Part shown: piece after piece, positions 40,757-46,980 of the stretch
How the letters are laid out: each line of letters starts with the position of its first letter
Numbering within the stretch: the first letter of the stretch is position 1
NCBI GenBank assembly: GCA_023512375.1
Contig: JAILZS010000019.1
Span: forward strand, 1 to 46,980
Length of the DNA stretch: 46,980 nt
Source of the DNA: Bacillota bacterium
Lineage (GTDB): Bacteria; Bacillota; Sulfobacillia; JAJZYS01; JAILZS01
Reading direction: 5' to 3'
Translations under genes and position numbers: made by a program
The notes under the pieces: model-generated
What the model saw: the letters and a program-made list of their open reading frames with translations, nothing else
What the model was told of the DNA's origin: nothing
The model's database searches: none

Positions 40757-42237
40757 CCTTCCGGCCGAGCTGGCTCGTGCCGGGCGCGGCGGCGGCGTTG
40801 GCGGCGTTGGCCGTCTCGGGTGCCGGCGCCGGCCTGTCGGCGGGTGCGGCGGCGGCCGCCGCGGCCGTGGTTGTGGGTCTCCTGGCGGAGCGGGGGATGG
40901 ACGAGGGCCTGGCCGACCTGGAGCGCCTCCTCGCCGCCTGGGCGGAGGGCGACTACCGCGGCCGGTTGCGCTGGGCCCGGGCCGACGCCCTAGGCCGGGT
41001 GGCGGACGCGGCGAACGCGACGGCCCGCGCCCTGGGGGAGCGGCATGCCCAGGAGGAGATGGCCCGGGCTCGCCTGGCGGCCATGCTCTCGGCCCTGGAC
41101 GTGGGCGTGGTGTATGTCACGGAGGCGCGCCGCGTGCTGGCCATGAACGCCGCGGCCGAGGTGCTCTTCGACGTGCACGAGGGCGAGGCCGTGGGCCGTT
41201 CCCTCCTGGAGGTGATCCCCGATCCCGAGCTCGACCGCCTGGCGGAGGAGGCGCTGACCCACGGCACCACGGCGAGCGCGGAGTTCGACCCGGGCCCGGG
41301 CGAGCAACGGGTGATGCGCTACCGCCTCGCCCCCATCCGCGACCCGCGCGGGCGGACGACGGGCCTGCTCATCGTCGCCTCCGACCTCACGCACGAACGC
41401 CGCCTGGAGCGGGTGCGCCAGGACTTCATCGAGAACGTGACGCACGAGCTGCAGACGCCGCTCACCTCCATCCGCGGCTTCGCCGAGACGCTGGCGGGGG
41501 AGGCGGGGGCGGACGGCGAACGGCGGCGGCGGTACTTGGGCATCGTGGAGCGGGAGGCGGAGCGGCTCAGCCGACTGGTGGCGGACCTTCTCGACCTGTC
41601 GCGGTGGGAGGGCACGCGCCCCCCCCTCAACGCCCAACGCTTCGACCTGGCCGAGCTGGTGCAGGAGGTGATCGCGGTCTACCGGCCCCTGGTCGAGGGC
41701 GCGGGCCTCTACCTTCGGGTGGAGATGCCGGAAGGCGACCTCCCCCTCGTGGCCGACCGCGAGGCGGTGGCGCGGGTGCTGCGCAACCTCCTGGACAACG
41801 CGCGGAAATACACGCGCCACGGTGGTATCGTCCTGCGCGTCTTTCGAGTAGGCCGGGCTTATCGCCTGGAGGTCGAGGACACCGGCCTGGGGCTTCCCGC
41901 CGCGGCCCTGCCGCGCGTGTTCGAGCGCTTCTACCGGGTGGACAAGGCGCGCGACCGGGAGAGCGGGGGCACGGGGCTGGGATTGGCCATCGTGCGCCAC
42001 CTCGTGGAGGCGCACGGCGGCCACGTACGTGCCCAGTCGGACGGCCTCGGCCTGGGGAGCCGCTTCACGGTGGAGTGGCCGGTGGAGCCTATGCCCCGCG
42101 GTTCGGGCCGGCGGCGCCGGTTCGAAGAGGCAGCGCCGGAAGGGGAGGGGTCGCCGGCGGCCCCTTCCGACCCCCTCCAGGGCCGGGACGCGGATGCCCA
42201 GCCCGTGGCGGGCGGCGAGGGTGGGGCCGTGACCTGA
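40753..42237 (+). CDS. PhoR-like sensor histidine kinase with PAS domain
   Basis: 494 aa. Two short hydrophobic segments at the N-terminus with hardly any extracellular loop, a HAMP-like linker, a PAS domain (about residues 110-220; ALDVGVVYVTEARRVLAMNA), HisKA with His in NVTHELQTPLTSIRGFAE, and an ATPase domain (NLLDNARKYT, DTGLGLP, ERFYRVDKA, GTGLGLAIVRHLVEAHGG). The C-terminus adds ~50 polar low-complexity residues. Likely partner of the PhoB-like regulator; with no extracytoplasmic sensor, the input is probably via PAS or the membrane. Phosphate control is not shown, as no pst genes are present here. Confidence 0.94.
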   Translation: MTFRPSWLVPGAAAALAALAVSGAGAGLSAGAAAAAAAVVVGLLAERGMDEGLADLERLLAAWAEGDYRGRLRWARADALGRVADAANATARALGERHAQEEMARARLAAMLSALDVGVVYVTEARRVLAMNAAAEVLFDVHEGEAVGRSLLEVIPDPELDRLAEEALTHGTTASAEFDPGPGEQRVMRYRLAPIRDPRGRTTGLLIVASDLTHERRLERVRQDFIENVTHELQTPLTSIRGFAETLAGEAGADGERRRRYLGIVEREAERLSRLVADLLDLSRWEGTRPPLNAQRFDLAELVQEVIAVYRPLVEGAGLYLRVEMPEGDLPLVADREAVARVLRNLLDNARKYTRHGGIVLRVFRVGRAYRLEVEDTGLGLPAAALPRVFERFYRVDKARDRESGGTGLGLAIVRHLVEAHGGHVRAQSDGLGLGSRFTVEWPVEPMPRGSGRRRRFEEAAPEGEGSPAAPSDPLQGRDADAQPVAGGEGGAVT

Positions 42238-42273
42238 CGCAGGGGGGCGGCGCGGGCAACACGGAAGGGGGGG

Positions 42274-43251
42274 ATGGCGGTGCGGCTCCTGGTGGTGGCG
42301 GACGACGCGAATCGCGGGCTGTTGGAGGACCTGCGCCCCCTGCCCGAGGGGTGGCAGGGGGAGTCGGTGCGGGAGCGGGACGCCGGCGGCCTGGCGCAAC
42401 GGCTTCCGGAGGCGGAGGCGGTGGTGGCGCGGCGCTTCCCGCCGTCCATGGCCCGGCTCGCTTCCCGCCTGCGCCTGCTCGTGGTGTACGGCGGCGGGGC
42501 GGACGACGTGGCCTACGACCTCCTTCCGCCCGAGGCGGTGGTCGCGGCTGTGGGGGGCTACGAGGCCTCGGTGGCCGAGCACGCCCTCGGTCTCACCTTC
42601 GCCCTGACCCAGAATCTCCCCGCCGCCGAGCGGGCCACCCGGCGCGGCTGCCGCCTGCCCGGGGACGCGGGCCTGGCGCCTGGGGTCGAGCTGGCCGGGC
42701 GCACGGTGGGGATCCTGGGCTTTGGCCGCGTGGGTCGGGAGGTGGCGCGCCGCCTTGCCCCCTTCGACTGCGACATCCTCGCCCTCAAGCGCGCCCCGGA
42801 CGGCTACCTCAAGGAGTACATGGGGCTCATGGAGCTGGGAGGGCCGGAGTTCCTCGACACCCTCCTGGCCGCCTCCGACGTCCTCGTCGTCACCCTGCCC
42901 CTCACCCCCGCCACGCGCGGCCTCGTCGGGCAACGGGAGCTGGCCCGGATGAAGCCGGGCGCCTTCCTGGTCAACGTGTCGCGTGCGGCGGTGGTGGACG
43001 AGGACGCCCTGTTCTTCGCCCTCACCTCGGGCCACCTGCGTGGCGCCGCCCTGGACGTGAGCTACGACGAGGAGGCGGTGGACAGCCCCACCGCCCACCG
43101 CGCCTTCGACCGTCTGGGCACCGTGATCCTCACCCCCCGCATCGGCGCCCACACGGACGGCGCCATGCGTCGACAGCGCGAGGAGGTGCGCGAGCAACTG
43201 GCCCGCTATGCGCGCGGCGAGGCCTTGTCAAGCGTGGTGGCGCGCCCGTAG
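42274..43251 (+). CDS. D-2-hydroxyacid dehydrogenase-family protein lacking the catalytic His
   Basis: 325 aa. NAD-binding motif GILGFGRVGREVARR. The substrate Arg is in NVSRAAVVDEDAL and a Glu in YDEEAVDS. In this family the catalytic His lies in a TPH motif; here the corresponding text is VILTPRIGAHTDGA, so Arg replaces His, with another His three residues on. Activity may therefore differ (binding, altered chemistry, or a shifted His). Follows the kinase gene by 36 bases, possibly in one transcript. ATG after GGGGGGGA. Confidence 0.88.
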   Translation: MAVRLLVVADDANRGLLEDLRPLPEGWQGESVRERDAGGLAQRLPEAEAVVARRFPPSMARLASRLRLLVVYGGGADDVAYDLLPPEAVVAAVGGYEASVAEHALGLTFALTQNLPAAERATRRGCRLPGDAGLAPGVELAGRTVGILGFGRVGREVARRLAPFDCDILALKRAPDGYLKEYMGLMELGGPEFLDTLLAASDVLVVTLPLTPATRGLVGQRELARMKPGAFLVNVSRAAVVDEDALFFALTSGHLRGAALDVSYDEEAVDSPTAHRAFDRLGTVILTPRIGAHTDGAMRRQREEVREQLARYARGEALSSVVARP

Positions 43252-43291
43252 CCCGAGCGTCCAACCCCTCGCCGCAGTGCTCCGGAGCCCC

Positions 43292-44167
43292 TCAGGCGAT
43301 CGCCTCGGGGGGCCAGCCGCCGTCCCAGGGGCGTTCCGAGGGGGCGAGGCGGTCGCGCACCTCGGGGAGGTCCAGCATGGTGCGAAAGGTGTGCGGCGCG
43401 AGGGCGCCCAGGCCGTGGGATCCGGCCAGGCGACCGACGCTGGCGACCATCTCGGCCGTGCGGGCGCTCTCGTTGTCGCCGGCCGCGTCCACCGTGTAGA
43501 GGAGCGTGGCCCGCGCCACCCGCGCCACGCGTGCGCCCGCGCCCACGGCCCGCAGGAGGAAGTCCCAGTCCCAGTGGTGGCCGGCCTCGGGGCGGATCGG
43601 CCCCGCTTGGTCCAAGAGCGCGCGCCGGAAGGCGACCCCGGAGGGGATGACGGGGTTGTAGCGGCGGGCGAAGGCGGGGTCCCAGGCGAGGGCGAAGAGG
43701 CGGCGCTCGACCACCCGTTCGGGATACGCCGCCCGGTCGATGGTCACCACCTCGGCGTCGCTGTACGCGAGGTCGGCTCCCCCCTCCAGCGCTCGCCAAA
43801 GCCCTTGCAGGTGGTCGGGGAGCCACAGGTCGTCGTCGTCGAGGAAGGCCAGGGCGGGGGCGTCGGCCACGTCGACGCCCAGCGCCCGCGCCGCCGCCTG
43901 GCCGAGCGGCCGGGGCAGGGCGACCACCCGCACCCGTACGCCTGCCGCCGCCTCCGCTAGGGCGACGGGATCGGTGTCGGCGGCGGGGCCGCCGTCGTTG
44001 ACCACCACCACCTCGCGCGGCCCGGACGTTTGCGCCCCCACGCTTCGCAGGGCGAGGCGAAGCCGGGCGGGCCGCCCCCGGGTGGCGACGACGACGGCCA
44101 GCGGCAGGTGGTGTGCCCGGCCGGAGCGCGGCGAAGGCGCCGACCGGAGGCTACCGCCCTCCGCCAT
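43292..44167 (-). CDS. family 2 glycosyltransferase
   Basis: 291 aa. GT-A fold start VVVATRGRPARLRLALRSV, nucleotide-sugar site VVVNDGG, the metal motif ALAFLDDDDLWLPDHL, and the late acceptor motif GHHWDWDFLLRAV. Cytosolic or membrane-peripheral; transfers a sugar to an unknown acceptor, perhaps a cell-wall or glycolipid polymer. Stands alone, so the acceptor cannot be inferred. ATG at 44167 with GGGGAGGGGG. Confidence 0.9.
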   Translation of the reverse strand: MAEGGSLRSAPSPRSGRAHHLPLAVVVATRGRPARLRLALRSVGAQTSGPREVVVVNDGGPAADTDPVALAEAAAGVRVRVVALPRPLGQAAARALGVDVADAPALAFLDDDDLWLPDHLQGLWRALEGGADLAYSDAEVVTIDRAAYPERVVERRLFALAWDPAFARRYNPVIPSGVAFRRALLDQAGPIRPEAGHHWDWDFLLRAVGAGARVARVARATLLYTVDAAGDNESARTAEMVASVGRLAGSHGLGALAPHTFRTMLDLPEVRDRLAPSERPWDGGWPPEAIA

Positions 44168-44456
44168 GGCCGCTCCCCCTCCCCGCGTTCCCGATCGGAT
44201 GGACGGAGCTTTCACAATGGGCGTCATCGGACGGCGCGCCGACCTCGACCGCGGCGTCGAGACGGGGGCTGGTAGGCACGGGTGGGACGTGAACCCGAGG
44301 GGGAGCGAGAGAGGGGGAGGGCGGCCAAGGCCGGCAGGCTGCCCGGATGAAGAGGGCAATGTGCGGTCGCGTTGCGAGGACGGCTGCCGCCTCTGTTCTC
44401 TCCGGGAGCCTAGCCCAGCGGCTGGGAAACGAGATTTCCACCCCCCCGGATGTGCG

Positions 44457-44820
44457 TCAGGTCTCGTCCCGTTCCGCACCGAGAAGGGTGTACAGGGTGA
44501 CGCGGTTGCGGTCGGGATCCACCACGTCGAACATGCGCAGGAGGCCGGGCACTTCCACCACGTCGCCCGGTGCCATGCCTTCCGCCTCCAGGCGCGCGCT
44601 CGGCTCCGACGTCAGCCACGCCGATGCGCACGGCCCATCCGCTCTCGCCGGCGCCTCGGCCGGCGTGGAGCTGAAGCCAGGTGCCCGCGACGCGGTACTC
44701 CACGATCCCCGGCACGGGGGTCAGGTCCGGCCCCGAGCGTGCCAAGAGCCTCTCGTACCAGCGTGCGGCGGCTGCGACATCGGACACGGGGATGGCCACG
44801 GTGACCTCCCGCGCATGCAT
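44457..44820 (-). pseudogene. VOC (glyoxalase/bleomycin-resistance) family gene, frameshifted
   Basis: The ATG at 44820 has RBS GGGGAGG and opens VTVAIPVSDVAAAARWYERL, GIVEYRVAGTWLQLH, VRIGVADVGAERA, a typical VOC beta-alpha-beta module. At the GCGCGCGC tract (about 44592-44599) the frame turns to nonsense, but a one-base shift restores LEAEGMAPGDVVEVPG, FDVVDPDRNRVTLYTLL and a stop at 44457. Length is 364 bases, one more than 121 codons. A single extra base in a GC dinucleotide run explains it. Either an assembly error or a recently inactivated gene; corrected length 120 aa. Confidence 0.75.
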
Positions 44821-44996
44821 GGCGACCACCTCCCCTGCAGCGAGAGCGACGGCGGTGGAAGCTCGATGGCGATGGGCGGCGGGACCTTCGCGCTGGAGAC
44901 GGCTCGTTCGGCCGGCGGTACCGAACTTCCTCCCAGGGTGGGGTAGTGGTTGGGCAGGCTGCCTTTCGTGCCGGGACGGCGCGACGGCTGAAGCGT

Positions 44997-45365
44997 TCAA
45001 CCGGCACTCGCACCGATGCGGGCAGACAGCATCGCGGCAAGCTCGGCCGCGCTCTGGTCCGGGTCCACCTCCACGATCACCCGGCGATACGTGTCGTGGC
45101 TCAGCTCCAGCGTCAGGCACCGATCGTTGCGGTGGAAGTCGCAGAACACGGCACCGTCCGGCCCGAAGAAGGTGCCTGCGACCTTGATGCCGGGGATGTT
45201 CGTTCCCACACGGAATCCGCGCCACCATTCGACGGGTACCGGATCGGCCGACACGGTGACGATGTGCGTGTAGGGGACCCGAAGGGAACCGTGCACGGAG
45301 AGGAGTTCGTCCGCCAAACTCAGGTGGAAGACCACGGCGTCCTGGGTGAGGTCGACGTGCGCCAT
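44997..45365 (-). CDS. bacterial PH-like domain protein
   Basis: 122 aa from the ATG at 45365 (RBS GAGGAAAGGA). All-beta pattern: VVFHLSLADELLSVHGSLRV, PYTHIVTV, WWRGFRVGTNIPGIKVAGTF, DGAVFCDFHRNDRCLTLEL, YRRVIVEVDPDQSAAELAAM. This is the layout of small bacterial PH-domain proteins found in Gram-positives, which have one domain and no membrane anchor. Function unknown. Codon use and GC are a little lower than further upstream. Confidence 0.72.
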   Translation of the reverse strand: MAHVDLTQDAVVFHLSLADELLSVHGSLRVPYTHIVTVSADPVPVEWWRGFRVGTNIPGIKVAGTFFGPDGAVFCDFHRNDRCLTLELSHDTYRRVIVEVDPDQSAAELAAMLSARIGASAG

Positions 45366-45456
45366 CGGGGATCCTTTCCTCTGCGATGGATCGAGTCGCA
45401 CGAGGCCTTTCCGCACAGGCGCACCCGCCTCCTGCGCATACGGGCGCACCACAAAG

Positions 45457-45501
45457 TTGAGGGCATGACGATTTACCGTATCCTGGTAAACCAGGATACG
45501 G
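45457..45501 (+). promoter_or_regulatory. promoter overlapped by a perfect 11-bp palindrome
   Basis: TTGAGG (45457-45462), 16-base spacer, TATCCT (45479-45484). The -10 is covered by CCGTATCCTGG - TAAA - CCAGGATACGG (45476-45501). A further partial copy, CCTGGATAAA, follows at about 45507-45516. The lay-out is that of a repressor operator over a promoter facing the small secreted-peptide gene. Confidence 0.55.
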
Positions 45502-45568
45502 GCCTTCCTGGATAAAATCTTCCTGACTGGCCCGACACACTCTTGCCAGAGTACACACGACGGCGACC

Positions 45569-45848
45569 ATGCGACTTCCGCATAAATCCCTCAAAAGTGT
45601 GGTGCGCCCGTCTCGCGGCGGCGCTGGCGCTCGCGGCGGCGGGTCCGGTGTGGGCGCAGGGAGCGGCCGGGGGTGGCACGTCGGCGAACGGAAGCACGGG
45701 CGCCGGGACGTCTTCGACGGCCTCGGGCGGCTCGACGGTCACATCGGGCAGTGGCACGGGTGCCGGCGTGTCGACCGCCGCCTCCGGCGCTTCTTCCTGC
45801 CCCGTGCCTGGCCCTGGTAACGGGATCGACGCGCCGACCTGCCAATAG
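45569..45848 (+). CDS. small secreted Gly/Ser/Thr-rich protein with terminal Cys pair, frame uncertain
   Basis: Read from the ATG at 45569, the frame opens MRLPHKSLKSVV. A one-base shift at the following CGCCC gives ARLAAALALAAAGPVWAQGA, together an excellent Sec signal peptide. Without the shift the same downstream frame opens at a TTG (45543) or GTG (45600) but with a poorer N-terminus. The mature part is a ~50-residue Gly/Ser/Thr/Ala linker ending SSCPVPGPGNGIDAPTCQ, where two Cys could close a disulphide loop. No ribosome site is obvious for any start. No family recognised. Confidence 0.5.
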
Positions 45849-46129
45849 CTCGTCACCGGGGACGCGAACGCGCTTCCCCAGCTCGTGCCCTCGTGCCGCT
45901 GAGCACCTGGACGGTCTGGGACTACACTCGCCAGCTGGCGTGGTGGTGTAGTTGCGCCGCGGTCAGAGCGCTCGTCGAAGGGGGCGCTACGCTCCGGCTG
46001 ACACCCGCCGTCGGATCGTGTCGTAGCCGGATGCCGCGCGGCTAGTCTGATTTGCCCCAAGGCGCGAGGAGGACTCGCAGGGGTGGTGTTGAAACACCCA
46101 AAGGAAAGCCGTCCCAGCGGGTGGTGCGG

Positions 46130-46942
46130 ATGCGCGTGGCAAGGGTGCGCGATGCGTGCCAGAGGGGGATCGAGCTGACCGTCCGTCCGGTGTTCCAACC
46201 CATCGTTGAGTTGGCCTCTGGGCGCATCCAGGCATACGAGGCGCTGAGTCGCTTGACAGACGACAAGGGCAGTGTTGTCCGCCCTGACGACGCGTTCGCC
46301 GCCGCCGAGGCGGGTGGATACGCTGCCGCGCTGGACGTCCTGGCCATTCGGGCCATCGCTAGCGAGGCCGTGCGAAGGCTTCCACCCGGCGCACGCCTGT
46401 TCGTGAACGTGTCGCCCGCCACCCTGCTTACGTGTCGGCACGCGCTTAAGCCGTTGCAACCGCTTGCCGATCGTGTCGTCCTTGAGATCACCGAGCGTCG
46501 GCCGATCGGCAGGGATGAGGAACAGAAGTTCTTGCGCACCCTGGACGCCCTTCGCTCCATTGGCTACCGGCTCGCCATCGACGACCTGGGAGACGGGTAC
46601 GCGAGTCTTGGACGGATGCTGACACTTCGCCCGGAGTACGTGAAGCTCGGGCAGTCGCTGGTAGGCGACGTTGAGGCCGACCCGCGACGAATGGCGATGG
46701 TGGGCTCCATGGTGCACTTCGGTGCCCGGTCCGGGACGACGCTGGTCGCTGAAGGCATCGAGACCCAGGCTTGCTACGAGACCCTTCGCGGCCTCGGCGT
46801 GGAGCTCGGGCAGGGCTACCTCTTCGCGCGCCCATCCCCAGAATTTGGGGGGGGGGGCCCCCCGGGGGGGGGGGGTTGGGGCCCGGGGCCGGGGGGGGCG
46901 GGGGCGCCGGGCGAGGGGGACGACGGGAGGCAGGAGCGCTGA
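46130..46942 (+). CDS. EAL-domain c-di-GMP phosphodiesterase, C-terminus corrupted by poly-G
   Basis: Residues from the ATG at 46130 (or the GTG at 46121) form one EAL domain with no sensory partner: EALSRL, LFVNVSPATLL, VVLEITERRPI, AIDDLGDGYASL, VKLGQSLV, LVAEGIETQ, LGQGYLFARPSP. The residues for metal binding and catalysis (EAL Glu, Asn, EITE Glu, DD, Lys, EGIE Glu) are all there, so an active hydrolase of cyclic di-GMP is expected. True homology stops at about 46840; beyond it the frame is Gly-only sequence from the G-tracts. Lower GC than most of the window. Confidence 0.85.
   Translation: MRVARVRDACQRGIELTVRPVFQPIVELASGRIQAYEALSRLTDDKGSVVRPDDAFAAAEAGGYAAALDVLAIRAIASEAVRRLPPGARLFVNVSPATLLTCRHALKPLQPLADRVVLEITERRPIGRDEEQKFLRTLDALRSIGYRLAIDDLGDGYASLGRMLTLRPEYVKLGQSLVGDVEADPRRMAMVGSMVHFGARSGTTLVAEGIETQACYETLRGLGVELGQGYLFARPSPEFGGGGPPGGGGWGPGPGGAGAPGEGDDGRQER
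46847..46915. repeat. poly-G/poly-C tract
   Basis: Runs of 11 G, 6 C and 12 G, then further G-runs broken by a few C or T. It replaces the natural end of the EAL domain. This may be a contig junction or low-quality sequence. If real, it would fold into G-quadruplexes. Confidence 0.85.
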
Positions 46943-46980
46943 TGGCGCCCGTGGCCGCGCTTCCTCCCGCTGGTCGCCTA
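46942..46980 (+). CDS. possible start of a further gene at the right edge
   Basis: The ATG at 46942 overlaps a TGA (TGATG) and is preceded by GGGAGGCAGGAG at workable spacing, like other gene starts in the window. Only 13 codons are visible before the edge, so nothing can be said about the product. It may belong to a different locus if the poly-G tract is a false join. Confidence 0.3.
   Translation, partial: MAPVAALPPAGRL

Noticed and set aside
44390-44430. CCCAGC/GCTGGG hairpin after the VOC gene as a terminator
   Set aside because: Only a short stem with no T-rich tail; not better than chance in this composition.
1-46980. CRISPR arrays, tRNA or rRNA genes, insertion sequences, attachment sites, replication origin
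   Set aside because: Looked for on both strands by eye; no regularly spaced repeats, no tRNA-like cloverleaf with a CCA end, no transposase or integrase motifs and no DnaA-box cluster were seen.

Overview
The window is very GC-rich DNA (about 70-75% by eye) with almost no intergenic space and many ATGA/GTGA start-stop overlaps. It carries spore-coat (CotF-type) genes, a TPP riboswitch, no outer-membrane genes and a P-loop/Asp23-type protein. Together these suggest a high-GC, probably thermophilic, endospore-forming Bacillota lineage (Thermaerobacter- or Sulfobacillus-like). This is an inference from gene content; no marker gene settles it.

Layout. 1-431: no convincing gene, with a 20-C run. 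0.43-4.4 kb: a cupredoxin-domain membrane protein (apparent frameshift) and a large VPS10/BNR-propeller protein. 4.5-6.4 kb: a DtxR-like regulator translationally coupled to a zinc-type dehydrogenase. 6.4-8.8 kb: a divergent pair, an amidohydrolase and a solitary HNH nuclease. 8.8-13.0 kb: a minus-strand thiamine salvage operon (AIR-synthase-like gene, thiD, thiE, cytX-type transporter) under a TPP riboswitch. 13.0-17.3 kb: a MarR-led drug-efflux operon with one 14-TM MFS pump and three HlyD-like adaptors. 17.3-18.0 kb: two spore-coat genes.

18.1-26.6 kb: a purine nucleoside module, with a BMP-type binding protein, ATPase, two permeases, nucleoside hydrolase and adenine deaminase in one operon and a second nucleoside hydrolase divergent from it. 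26.6-32.8 kb: a Liv-type ABC importer with two tandem paralogous binding proteins of identical length. 32.8-36.4 kb: an ABC-2 exporter plus a DesK/LuxR-type two-component system. 36.5-40.0 kb: a Nudix hydrolase, a protein of unknown function, a P-loop/Asp23 protein and a ribokinase. 40.0-42.2 kb: a PhoB/PhoR-type two-component pair. 42.3-45.4 kb: a 2-hydroxyacid dehydrogenase homologue, a GT2 glycosyltransferase, a frameshifted VOC protein and a PH-like protein. 45.4-46.98 kb: lower-GC DNA with an operator-like palindrome, a small secreted peptide gene and an EAL phosphodiesterase that runs into a poly-G tract.

Most of the window is a run of self-contained uptake-and-salvage or sense-and-export modules. 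The features most worth a second look are: the AIR-synthase-family gene in the ThiL position of the riboswitch operon; the DtxR homologue whose primary metal site is dismantled; the three-adaptor efflux operon in an apparent monoderm; perfect GC hairpins placed directly after both transporter binding-protein genes; and the small secreted peptide behind a palindrome-covered promoter. Three genes (a fourth is possible) appear broken by a single-base indel, and homopolymers cap both ends. Assembly or read error should therefore be excluded before any break is treated as biology.
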